Positions 1-7,037 of a DNA stretch of 9,430 nucleotides are shown here, in pieces. The position numbers and the translations under genes are program-made. The DNA comes from an uncultured Verrucomicrobiae bacterium (GTDB lineage: Bacteria; Verrucomicrobiota; Verrucomicrobiia; Verrucomicrobiales; Akkermansiaceae). The first letter of the stretch is position 1, and each line of letters opens with the position of its first letter. The stretch spans positions 1-9,430 of the forward strand of contig CALGOH010000165.1 in the NCBI GenBank assembly GCA_937957985.1, given 5' to 3'. Below the pieces are notes generated by a model. It ran no database searches, was not told the origin of the DNA, and saw only the letters and a program-made list of their open reading frames with translations.

Positions 1-673
1 CACGCCCGTCGCCGCCCGGGCCACTCTGACCCGCGAGCCGGCCGCTGCGGTGCCGGTATCGGCCGCGCACCATCGAGACCGCCAGCCCCGCCTCATCGGC
101 GAGGAGCTTGAAGAGCAGCGTGCGGTGTCGGCAGGCGGCCCCACCGCAGACCGCGACGATGTCGCCGATCAGCAGGCCGCGGCCCCGATAGTCCGCAACC
201 AGCGATTCCGCCGCCTTGGCGCTCGCCTTGCGACCGATCTGGTGGTCGCAGAACTCGTCGAGATAGGCCGCGAGCTTCACGGCACGTTGGCGTTCGTCGA
301 GGGAACGGATTTCCGCGGAGCGGGCGAAAGCGAGCATTTCCCGCAAGCGCGCATCGAGGCCACGGTCCACGATCATGAGTTCGCGGCCGGAGGCGAGCCT
401 CCCATCGGATCGGACCTTCATGCCACGCCCACCGTCGATGTAGCCGTCCGGGAGACGCATGGAAGGAGGGATGAAATGATGGTCGCGATAGGCATGGGTC
501 GCCTCCCGCGCTTCGGGGCGCAACCGCGGCTCGGGGTCGATCCGGAAGGCCTCGATACCCGGCTGACTCGCCGGCGGGGCCGCCGTCAGCGGCCCGGGCA
601 TGGCCAGCGCCGTCAAGGCGACCACCGCGCCTGCGACGACCGATTTGAGCTGCAAAATCCGGGACACGACCAT
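1..673 (-). CDS. Secreted transglutaminase-like (EDR1/CTR1-type) peptidase-like protein, 3' end off the window
   Basis: This minus-strand frame is open from an ATG at 673 to the left edge, giving the first 224 residues. Residues 1-31 look like a signal peptide: a basic start with R5 and K10, the hydrophobic stretch VVAGAVVALTALAM, then LTA-AP as a likely cleavage site, so the protein is probably exported. Residues about 110-210 resemble the EDR1/CTR1/ARMC3 peptidase-like domain of the transglutaminase/papain fold. The segment GDIVAVCGGAACRHRTLLFK (170-189) has the family's G-x-C-x-H-R-x-L-L-F-K pattern, with C181 as candidate nucleophile, followed by a V-R-G strand at 202-204. The matching His and Asp would lie beyond the edge. 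The start is the only ATG/GTG/TTG between the upstream in-frame TGA (complement of 701-703) and the domain; no clear Shine-Dalgarno precedes it. It is transcribed away from the hydrolase genes. Substrate unknown; the family call rests on motif recognition only. Confidence 0.72.
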   Translation of the reverse strand, partial: MVVSRILQLKSVVAGAVVALTALAMPGPLTAAPPASQPGIEAFRIDPEPRLRPEAREATHAYRDHHFIPPSMRLPDGYIDGGRGMKVRSDGRLASGRELMIVDRGLDARLREMLAFARSAEIRSLDERQRAVKLAAYLDEFCDHQIGRKASAKAAESLVADYRGRGLLIGDIVAVCGGAACRHRTLLFKLLADEAGLAVSMVRGRYRHRSGRLAGQSGPGGDGR

Positions 674-759
674 TTGCAGAATGAGGTTGGACGGTGGAGG
701 TCACCCCCGGTGCCCGACATCGTGCGCAAACCGGCCGGCGGACGGGATCGATTCCCAGA

Positions 760-780
760 TGTCACCTATTATGACAGGTG
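760..780. promoter_or_regulatory. Overlapping inverted repeats, candidate operator
   Basis: TGTCA (760-764) and TGACA (772-776) form a perfect 5-base inverted repeat with a 7-base spacer. CACCT (763-767) and AGGTG (776-780) form a second one, offset by about four bases. The site covers the most promoter-like AT-rich patch between two divergent genes, which is where a repressor or activator would be expected. The shape suits a dimeric helix-turn-helix regulator, but no specific family can be named from the sequence. Confidence 0.35.
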
Positions 781-792
781 GGAAAGGTTTCC
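781..792. repeat. Short palindrome next to the candidate operator
   Basis: GGAAA and TTTCC face each other across a GG centre, directly following the element at 760-780. It could be a second half of a compound operator or chance; arms of 5 bases are weak evidence alone. Confidence 0.25.
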
Positions 793-889
793 CCGGCCTG
801 GCGAGAGGGCGAAATTGTGAGCGGGTTCTGCCTGTGGATCTGGCTGTCCTGATGGATTCCTCTCCGCGGCCCGGTCCTTCGGTTTCACT

Positions 890-3709
890 ATGAAAATGCT
901 GCATTTCCTGGTTTTCGCCGCGCTCTGTGCGGGATCGCTGGCGGCGGTCGGCGCGGAAAAATCCGCCCTGCTCCCGGTCTTCCTGCGCTGCGAATCCCAT
1001 CAGAACCCATTGGCAACCGATGTCGCGAAGCCCGGCTTGAGCTGGGTGCTCCGCGAAGGTGGTGAAGCGACCGTCGAGCCTGACGGCGAAATTCCGGCGC
1101 TGGACACCGCGCAACCTCGGGGTCAGCGGCAGACCGCCTATCGCATCCTCGTGGCATCCAGCGAACAACTCCTCGCGGCCGACCAAGGAGACTTGTGGGA
1201 CAGCGGCACCGTGAAATCGGATCAAAGCATCCATGTCGTCTATGCCGGCAAGCCGCTCCTGCCACGGCAGCCGGCGCACTGGAAGGTGAGGATCCATGAC
1301 CAGGAGGGACAGGCCTCCGACTGGAGTGCCCCGGCCACCTGGGTCACGGGCGTGATGGGCGATTGGAAAAGCCCGTGGATCGCAAGCCGCGACGTGCCGA
1401 TGAAGCGCCCGAAGGGCCAGAAATATGTGCCGGCGCCGAATCCTCCGGGAAATTTCGAGGGAAGTGCCCAGCCGAGAAAGGAGGCGGTCTTCATGCGGCG
1501 GGATGTGGCGCTTGAAGAGAAGCCGGTGCGCGCGCTCGCGCGGGTGACGGCGCTGGGGTTCGTGGAATTTCGCATCAACGGCCAAAAGGTGGGTCGGGAC
1601 GTGGTTTCGCCGCCGGTCGCGGATTACACCCAGCGGGTGTTTTACGAGACCTACGACGTGACCAACCTGCTCCGGGAAGGCGACAACACTCTCGGAGCAG
1701 TCCTCGGGAACGGCTTCTTCAGCACGCCCGGCCGCGGTTGGGCGCAATGGTTCGGCGTCGGCAACGAACCGGTGTTCTCCGTCGAGGTCGAGCTGACGAT
1801 GCCCGATCACACGCGCAGGGGAATTTTCGCCGATCACCAATGGAAGTGGTCCACCGGCGAAATCGTCTTCAACGACTACTTCGTCGGGGAAACCCAGGAT
1901 CTAAGGCTGACGCAGCCGGGCTGGGACCGTCCCGAATTCGACGCCACCAAGTGGCAGCCGGTCGTCGAAGTGGAGGCGCCGCCCGGAGAAATGGAGGCCT
2001 ACCCGGGCACACCGGTGCGTGTGGCCGAGGAGGTCAAGCCTTCGCGCGTCGAGGGCAATCGATACATCTTCGACCACATGCAGACCGGCTGGCCGGTGGT
2101 CAAGGCCAGCGGGCCGGCCGGCACGGAGGTCAAGGTCGGCGACCATGGAAAACCTCGCGGCCAGGGCGCGGCGTGGAATCCCGGGGGAAACTCCGCCGAC
2201 TTCAGATTCATCCTGCGGGGCGACGGCATCGAGACGTTGGAACCCCGGTTCATGGTTCACTCCATCGGCCCGGTGCTCAGCGTCGATGGCGTCGATCCAC
2301 GGCAGGTCGAATCGGTGAGCATCAAGTCGGCGCACGCCGACCTGCGGCGGACCGGCGGGTTCTCCTGCTCCAATCCATTCCTCAATCACGTCCACGACGC
2401 GACGCTCCGGACCCACCTGAACTACACCCTGGAGATCCCCATGGACCCGACCCGGGAAAAGGCGGGATGGATGCAGGATGTGCAGACGATGATCGATTCC
2501 ACGGTCTATTTCACGGACATGGCCGCGCTTTACCGACGCTGGTGGACCGACATGAGCGAGTCGCAGCTTCCGGATGGCTCGGTCGGCTCGGTGGCGCCGA
2601 TGATCTGGGGCGGCCAGGAGAATTGCTGGAACGATCCCTGGTGGAGCGGCATGATCGTCTATCTGCCCTACAAGCATTATCTGTATTACGGCGACCGGGA
2701 GATCCTGGAAACCGCCTACGCGCCGATGGCGAAATATCTCGAATGGCTCGCCGGAAGGGCCGATCCGAAGGACGGGCTGCTGCACTGGTCGGGGGCGTCG
2801 GACTGGATCGAGGTCGGCATCGATGGTTGGGGACCGCCGAAGCGCACACCGACCGTTCTCGTTTCGACCTGCGCCTTGTACTATTTCACCGACATGATGG
2901 AGCGGATCTCCCGCACGCTCGGGAAAACCCGGGAAGCGGCCAGCTACGCGGCGGCGGCCGAGCGCATCAAGGACAACTTCAACCGCAAGTTGCTCAATCC
3001 GGAAACCGGATTGTATGCCGATGCCAAGGACAGCCAGACATCCCTGATTCTGCCTCTGGCTCTCGGCATGGTTCCGGAGGAGGCGAAGCCTCTCGTGGTC
3101 CGGCGACTCTCCGAGAACATCGAGGCTCGCGGCAACCATCTATCGACCGGCTTCGTCGGCACGCCCTTCCTGATGGAGGCGATGACCGATCTCGGCCTCG
3201 GCGATCAACTCTATGAAATGATCACCCAACAGGACTATCCCGGTTGGAACACCCTCATCACCGATGGTGTGATGAAGGAAACCTGGCGGGGCGGCCTGGT
3301 GCAGATGCCCAGCCTCGGCGGATCGATCGGGCAATGGTTTTACAAGGTGGCGGGCGGCATCCGTCCCGATCCCGAGGCCGCCGGTTTCAAGCGCATCATC
3401 ATCCGCCCGGCGATCGTCGGCGACCTTGCATGGGTGAAGTGTGGGTATGATTCAAACTACGGCCCGATCCTCAGCCACTGGCGCCGCGACGGCTCCGAGC
3501 TGACGATGGAGGTCCGGATCCCGCCGAACACCTCGGCAACCATCCATGTGCCGACGACTTCTCCCGACTCGGTCACGGAGTCGGGAAAATCGGTCGCGCA
3601 GTCCGCCAACTTGCGATTCCTCGGATCTCACGACAACACCGCGCTGTACGAGGTGCCGTCGGGCCTCTACAGGTTTCGGTCCGTTCTTCCGCATTCATCC
3701 AAAAATTGA
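890..3709 (+). CDS. Secreted alpha-L-rhamnosidase, glycoside hydrolase family 78
   Basis: A 939-residue protein that should remove terminal alpha-L-rhamnose from glycans by inversion. Residues 1-22 are a signal peptide (MKMLHFLVFAALCAGSLAAV, cut near VGA-E), so it acts in the periplasm or outside. The order matches GH78: an Ig-like N-terminal domain (about 30-155, with QTAYRILVASS and HWKVRIHDQEG), the rhamnosidase N domain (about 195-370), a beta domain (about 375-480), the (alpha/alpha)6 barrel (about 485-820) and the C-terminal beta domain (about 825-890, starting GGIRPDPEAAGFKRIIIRPA). In the barrel, MDPTREKAGWMQD (518-530) is the general-acid motif, with E523 as candidate. KETW (796-799) holds E797 as candidate general base. 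NDPWW (581-585) and SDW (637-639) also match. Family enzymes usually have G before the last D of the first motif; here it is Q529. The start is ATG 890 with the signal peptide in frame; ATG 896 is an alternative. No Shine-Dalgarno. First gene of the probable operon. Exact substrate unknown. Confidence 0.93.
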   Translation: MKMLHFLVFAALCAGSLAAVGAEKSALLPVFLRCESHQNPLATDVAKPGLSWVLREGGEATVEPDGEIPALDTAQPRGQRQTAYRILVASSEQLLAADQGDLWDSGTVKSDQSIHVVYAGKPLLPRQPAHWKVRIHDQEGQASDWSAPATWVTGVMGDWKSPWIASRDVPMKRPKGQKYVPAPNPPGNFEGSAQPRKEAVFMRRDVALEEKPVRALARVTALGFVEFRINGQKVGRDVVSPPVADYTQRVFYETYDVTNLLREGDNTLGAVLGNGFFSTPGRGWAQWFGVGNEPVFSVEVELTMPDHTRRGIFADHQWKWSTGEIVFNDYFVGETQDLRLTQPGWDRPEFDATKWQPVVEVEAPPGEMEAYPGTPVRVAEEVKPSRVEGNRYIFDHMQTGWPVVKASGPAGTEVKVGDHGKPRGQGAAWNPGGNSADFRFILRGDGIETLEPRFMVHSIGPVLSVDGVDPRQVESVSIKSAHADLRRTGGFSCSNPFLNHVHDATLRTHLNYTLEIPMDPTREKAGWMQDVQTMIDSTVYFTDMAALYRRWWTDMSESQLPDGSVGSVAPMIWGGQENCWNDPWWSGMIVYLPYKHYLYYGDREILETAYAPMAKYLEWLAGRADPKDGLLHWSGASDWIEVGIDGWGPPKRTPTVLVSTCALYYFTDMMERISRTLGKTREAASYAAAAERIKDNFNRKLLNPETGLYADAKDSQTSLILPLALGMVPEEAKPLVVRRLSENIEARGNHLSTGFVGTPFLMEAMTDLGLGDQLYEMITQQDYPGWNTLITDGVMKETWRGGLVQMPSLGGSIGQWFYKVAGGIRPDPEAAGFKRIIIRPAIVGDLAWVKCGYDSNYGPILSHWRRDGSELTMEVRIPPNTSATIHVPTTSPDSVTESGKSVAQSANLRFLGSHDNTALYEVPSGLYRFRSVLPHSSKN
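3562..3586. repeat. Perfect 9-base inverted repeat inside the rhamnosidase gene
   Basis: TCCCGACTC (3562-3570) and GAGTCGGGA (3578-3586) are exact reverse complements across a 7-base loop, a strong GC-rich hairpin. It lies about 125 bases before the rhamnosidase stop, in the part encoding a serine/threonine-rich link after the C-terminal beta domain. No T-run follows on either strand, so it does not look like an intrinsic terminator. It could affect mRNA stability or translation at the gene end, or be chance. Confidence 0.5.
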
Positions 3710-3760
3710 ACTGCTTATCTCCAATGCGGCCATCAACCCTCGATTCATCCAGAGTGAAAC

Positions 3761-3780
3761 GGTCCATTTTTTTCCGGACC
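3761..3780 (+). repeat. Small inverted repeat just before the M64 gene start
   Basis: GGTCC (3761-3765) and GGACC (3776-3780) flank a T-rich 10-base loop and end directly at the ATG at 3781. In RNA this would be a short hairpin covering the place of a ribosome binding site, and no Shine-Dalgarno is visible there. The stem is only 5 bases, so a regulatory role is speculative. Confidence 0.25.
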
Positions 3781-6700
3781 ATGGCCGATACGCTTTTGAG
3801 GCTTCTGGCATTTGCTTTCTTCCTCTGGCCGGCTTCTCAAAGTCGGGCTCAGAGCGCCTACACACCTTCACCGGAAGCTTGGAAGGACTACCTCCAATAT
3901 CTCCGCGAAACAAAGGGCGTGGTGGACATCCGCCCGATTCACAATTCCGGTTCGGGAGCGCATGCATTCAATCTCATGCTGGTTTCCGCGGGCTTCCGCG
4001 CGGACGAAGCCGATGATTTCTACAAGGTTTGCCAGACCTTCAGTCGCTCCCTGTTTCAGGAAGATCCGTGGAAAAAATACGAGAATCTCGTTAACATCTA
4101 CGGGGTCTGTGTGGACGACGAAAGTCCGGACAACACGCGCGTCCAAGTCATCGGCTACAAGGGGCAGATTCTGGCCTGCCAGAATCAACCGGCCATCCAA
4201 TTCGCCAATTACGCAGGCAGGTCCGACAACACGGCCGTGATTCACAACTCGAACTTCTCCACCCCGACCTGTGGTCCGTGGGCGATGGTCACCTGCCATC
4301 GGGGCACCGCCGGCGAATACCGCACGCTGTTTCACGAACTCGGCCACAGCGTCGGCGGCCTGGGCGATACCTACACCCAGCGGCAAGGCGCCTACGACGG
4401 CTCGATCAAGAACCTGTGGGAAGGCAAGAACTCCACCGACCAGCCCAATCCGCTGCTGAGCCACTGGCACTATTGGACGCAAGACAGATGGCCCGGCATC
4501 TTCAATCCGCTGAAACTGCCGGATACCGCCCATGTCACCAACGTCGAGGGCGGCGCATGGGCGAAAGGCTTCTATCGGCCCGAGGAGGAATGCGTGATGA
4601 GGGGCGGCAACAGTCCGAGCTACTGCACCGTCTGCAACGAGGTCATGGAAACGTGCTTTTTTCGTACAATCAACCTGTTCGAGGAAGCATCACCGGAGCC
4701 CGGTGAATGCGTTCTATGGAAGAGCGAGTCCATCCCGTTCCATCTCAAGGCGCTCAAGTTCATTCGCGATCCCAAGCCGTGGCTGAAATCGCGGCTCGAA
4801 CTCCATCTTGATGGGAAACCCGTGGCCACCTCTTCGAACGGCGAGATCGACTTTGAATTCGGCGGTGAGATGGCCACGCCGGGGTATCATCAACTCGGCG
4901 CAAATCTCGACATCCAGGCCGATCATGTGCGGCGCGACGACGGCTTTCTCGGCGCCAGCCGGGCGTGGCGCGTCAAGGTGATGCCATACGAAAAGCCTCG
5001 CGTTGAACTACCGTCAAGCGTGAAGGCCCGACAGGGCGATCCGCTGCGTGTGCCGCTTCAGGTCGAGCACAGCCGCAAGGACCTGGTGAAAATCCAGGTG
5101 AGCCATGCTCCACCGGGAGCGGCCCTGCAAGGTGCTGCCTTCACTTGGCCGGTGACCAGGGCGGGTGCGTGGTGCATCGATTTCACCGTCTCCGTCGAGG
5201 GCGAGAAAGCCTTCACGAAATCGATGGAAATCCATGTGAAGCCGAACAATGGCGAGGGAGCCAAAATCGAACTCGCCCAACTGGATCCCGTCGATGCGCT
5301 TGTCGGCAAGGAGACCGTCACCGAGATCAAAGCCACCGCGGACAAGGGCGGCCAGCTTCTTTATCAATTGCTGAATCCCGAGCCAGGGATGGACCTTGAT
5401 CGTGAAACCGGCAAGCTCACCTGGACTCCGAGTGTCGATCAATGCGGCCCGCATCGGCTGCGCTTTCGTGTGAGCAATGGCGCGACCAGCGCGGAGGGAC
5501 ATGTGCTCATCGGCGTCTGCAAGGAGCCCGGACCCTACGCCAACTCATATCTCACAACCTACATTCCGGACCGCAACCGGTGGCTGGAGGAGCACAGGGA
5601 CAGTCCGCTTATCTACGAGAAGGTCTTCGAACTTTCGCGGATGCTCCGCGAGCGATTCAGTAGCATCTACACGCCGGCGCTCGAAGAGGCGCAGGCCATT
5701 TATCCGGATCTCGATCCCGGTGTGCGCGAGGCCTTCGTGCAGGAACTCGCCCGTTACACCTGGAACTTTGTGGACCGCCCGAACATTCTCGAGTGGCTGG
5801 CCGAAATCTCGAAGAACGGCGACACACCGAACGCCCGCAAGCTGCGGCAAAACCTCGCCGACATCAACCTGTGGCGAAAGGTCAAGGACGCCGAGTTGGG
5901 CGGCGATCCGCGGCTCCTCGGCGCGCTCCTCGCTCAGTTCGCGAAGACCGACAGCGCCGGAGTGCGTTCCGCGATCCGACGGGCGGTAAAGTCGCTTTAC
6001 GCCAAAGCGGATGACAAGGAGTCGTTCCGCCGAGAGGTTCGCCAGGCGATCCAAAGGAGCGAAGGTTCGCAGCTCGCCGCCATGCTGCCGATGCTACCGG
6101 ACGTGGAGATGCCGGGGATCGAGGAGCTTCTGCTCAAAGTCGCGCTCGACCCGGACGAAATGATCGCGCGCAGCGCCTGGGACACGATCAACAAGGTGAC
6201 CGCCTCCGGTACCCCCGCCGATCTTGGGGCGTTTTCAAAGCTGCTGGTGACCGCTTCGGATGGCCGCCGGCGCAGCGTGATCTCAAGGATCGTCAAAGGT
6301 ATCGCCGATCACATCGACGACCGGCGCAAGACCCAGACGACGATGCTCGATGTCCTGGAAAAGACCGAAGGCCCCGGCCGCATCGATTTGCTGCATCTTC
6401 TGCCACTCGTAGCTGAACCGCGGCTGGATGCGCTACTCGAGGAACTTCATTCCGGGCCGGACCCGAAAATGGCGGGCGCGGCGAGCAAGGCCCTGACATA
6501 CCTGCGCGAGGAAATCGGGGCGACCGAGGGCTTCATCGCATCGTGGCGACTTTCCGGACCCTATCCGATGAAGGGCGCCAACGACACCTTCGCTCCGGAA
6601 AGGGGAGAGCCCGCCGAATGGGTGAGCTACCAATGCCAGCAACAAGGCGGGCCGCGCATCGTGCCGCTAAATACCATCTTCGGCGGCGACAACCGCGTCG

Positions 6701-6981
6701 CCTACATGAAGGCGACCATCCACTCCGACAAGGAACGAACGGTTCTCTTCGGTGCGGGCAGCGATGACGGAATCGATGTCTGGCTGAACGGGAGATTGAT
6801 CCATTCCATCGACGCTGGTCGCCCGGTCGTCCCGGACCAGGACGAATTTACCGGCACTCTCAGGGCCGGGGAAAACGAGATCTTCTGCAAGATCAAACAA
6901 TACATCCTGGGCTGGGGAGGCTGTGTCAGCATCCGTGCGCCCGACGGGGGGCCTGCCTTGGGCGTGAGCGTCGCGCCGTGA
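3781..6981 (+). CDS. Secreted M64-family (IgA-peptidase-like) zinc metallopeptidase with Ig-like, HEAT-like and PA14-like extensions
   Basis: A 1066-residue exported protein counted from ATG 3781. Residues 1-23 are a signal peptide (h-region LLAFAFFLWPAS, cut near SRA-Q). The peptidase domain spans about 25-310 and shows M64 hallmarks: FNLMLVSAGFRADEADDFYK at 63-82; HELGHSVGGLGDTY at 185-198 with zinc ligands H185 and H189, catalytic E186 and D196 as likely third ligand; then EGGAWAKGFYRP and YCTVC (281-285). M64 members are named for IgA cleavage, but the target here is unknown. After it come about three beta-sandwich modules (310-580; the last, with KLTWTP at 545-550, resembles putative-Ig He_PIG domains), a helical HEAT-like stretch (about 590-910) and a PA14-like C-terminal domain (about 915-1066, GAGSDDGIDVWLNG at 991-1004). 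Many cysteines suggest disulfides. ATG 3724 or TTG 3706 (overlapping the rhamnosidase stop) are alternative starts in the same frame; 3781 gives the most typical signal peptide. Confidence 0.87.
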   Translation: MADTLLRLLAFAFFLWPASQSRAQSAYTPSPEAWKDYLQYLRETKGVVDIRPIHNSGSGAHAFNLMLVSAGFRADEADDFYKVCQTFSRSLFQEDPWKKYENLVNIYGVCVDDESPDNTRVQVIGYKGQILACQNQPAIQFANYAGRSDNTAVIHNSNFSTPTCGPWAMVTCHRGTAGEYRTLFHELGHSVGGLGDTYTQRQGAYDGSIKNLWEGKNSTDQPNPLLSHWHYWTQDRWPGIFNPLKLPDTAHVTNVEGGAWAKGFYRPEEECVMRGGNSPSYCTVCNEVMETCFFRTINLFEEASPEPGECVLWKSESIPFHLKALKFIRDPKPWLKSRLELHLDGKPVATSSNGEIDFEFGGEMATPGYHQLGANLDIQADHVRRDDGFLGASRAWRVKVMPYEKPRVELPSSVKARQGDPLRVPLQVEHSRKDLVKIQVSHAPPGAALQGAAFTWPVTRAGAWCIDFTVSVEGEKAFTKSMEIHVKPNNGEGAKIELAQLDPVDALVGKETVTEIKATADKGGQLLYQLLNPEPGMDLDRETGKLTWTPSVDQCGPHRLRFRVSNGATSAEGHVLIGVCKEPGPYANSYLTTYIPDRNRWLEEHRDSPLIYEKVFELSRMLRERFSSIYTPALEEAQAIYPDLDPGVREAFVQELARYTWNFVDRPNILEWLAEISKNGDTPNARKLRQNLADINLWRKVKDAELGGDPRLLGALLAQFAKTDSAGVRSAIRRAVKSLYAKADDKESFRREVRQAIQRSEGSQLAAMLPMLPDVEMPGIEELLLKVALDPDEMIARSAWDTINKVTASGTPADLGAFSKLLVTASDGRRRSVISRIVKGIADHIDDRRKTQTTMLDVLEKTEGPGRIDLLHLLPLVAEPRLDALLEELHSGPDPKMAGAASKALTYLREEIGATEGFIASWRLSGPYPMKGANDTFAPERGEPAEWVSYQCQQQGGPRIVPLNTIFGGDNRVAYMKATIHSDKERTVLFGAGSDDGIDVWLNGRLIHSIDAGRPVVPDQDEFTGTLRAGENEIFCKIKQYILGWGGCVSIRAPDGGPALGVSVAP
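6978..6981 (+). other. GTGA overlap between the M64 stop and a possible GH31 start
   Basis: The M64 gene ends with TGA at 6979-6981, and a GTG at 6978-6980 opens the GH31 frame. This would allow coupled re-initiation and supports a shared transcript. The 20 extra residues it would add to GH31 are hydrophilic and basic, not a signal peptide, so the later ATG at 7038 is preferred. Confidence 0.4.
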
Positions 6982-7027
6982 CCATGGGTGAGAACCGCCG
7001 TCGGCCCTCCAAAAAAATCGACAACGC

Positions 7028-7033
7028 GAGGGA
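7028..7033 (+). promoter_or_regulatory. Ribosome binding site deciding the GH31 start
   Basis: GAGGGA lies 4 bases before the ATG at 7038, and its GAGG core lies 6 bases before it. It is the only clear Shine-Dalgarno-like match near any start in the window, and it favours ATG 7038 over GTG 6978 or ATG 6984. Confidence 0.6.
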
Positions 7034-7037
7034 TTCC

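Larger units (their letters stand above)
674..889. promoter_or_regulatory. Divergent intergenic region, probable shared promoter/operator DNA
   Basis: These 216 bases separate the minus-strand peptidase-like gene from the plus-strand rhamnosidase gene, so promoters for both directions should lie here. The only AT-rich patch is around 765-775, where TATTAT (767-772) could be a plus-strand -10 box and its complement a minus-strand one. No good -35 hexamer is found at 17 bases on either side, so no promoter is called with confidence. The patch sits inside a dyad-symmetric element, described separately. No small ORF with convincing coding character was found. Confidence 0.45.

Noticed and set aside
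93..704. Second minus-strand open frame, shifted against the first gene
   Set aside because: Its Arg/Pro/Gly-rich translation has no family pattern; the frame starting at 673 carries the signal peptide and the C-x-H-R motif.
50..820. Long plus-strand open frame opposite the first gene
   Set aside because: It is the mirror of the minus-strand peptidase-like gene. Its translation is Arg/Gly-rich with no domain, whereas the minus frame has a signal peptide and a recognisable motif.
813..824. AATTGTGAGCGG, identical to the left part of the E. coli lac operator
   Set aside because: The right half of the operator is missing and the flanks do not match vector or lac promoter DNA, so neither vector contamination nor a LacI site is supported. 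A 12-base match is probably chance, though a LacI-family half-site cannot be fully excluded.
701..1840. Minus-strand open frame across the start of the rhamnosidase gene
   Set aside because: Antisense to a clear GH78 gene; long antisense frames are common in high-GC DNA. The same holds for 1901-3139, 3868-4533 and 7500-8870.
1738..3216. Plus-strand 492-codon frame within the rhamnosidase gene
   Set aside because: It is an out-of-frame reading of conserved GH78 barrel sequence, Arg/Gly-rich with no motif of its own.
3562..3586. Hairpin as a rho-independent terminator
   Set aside because: No U-run follows the stem on either strand and it lies inside the coding sequence.
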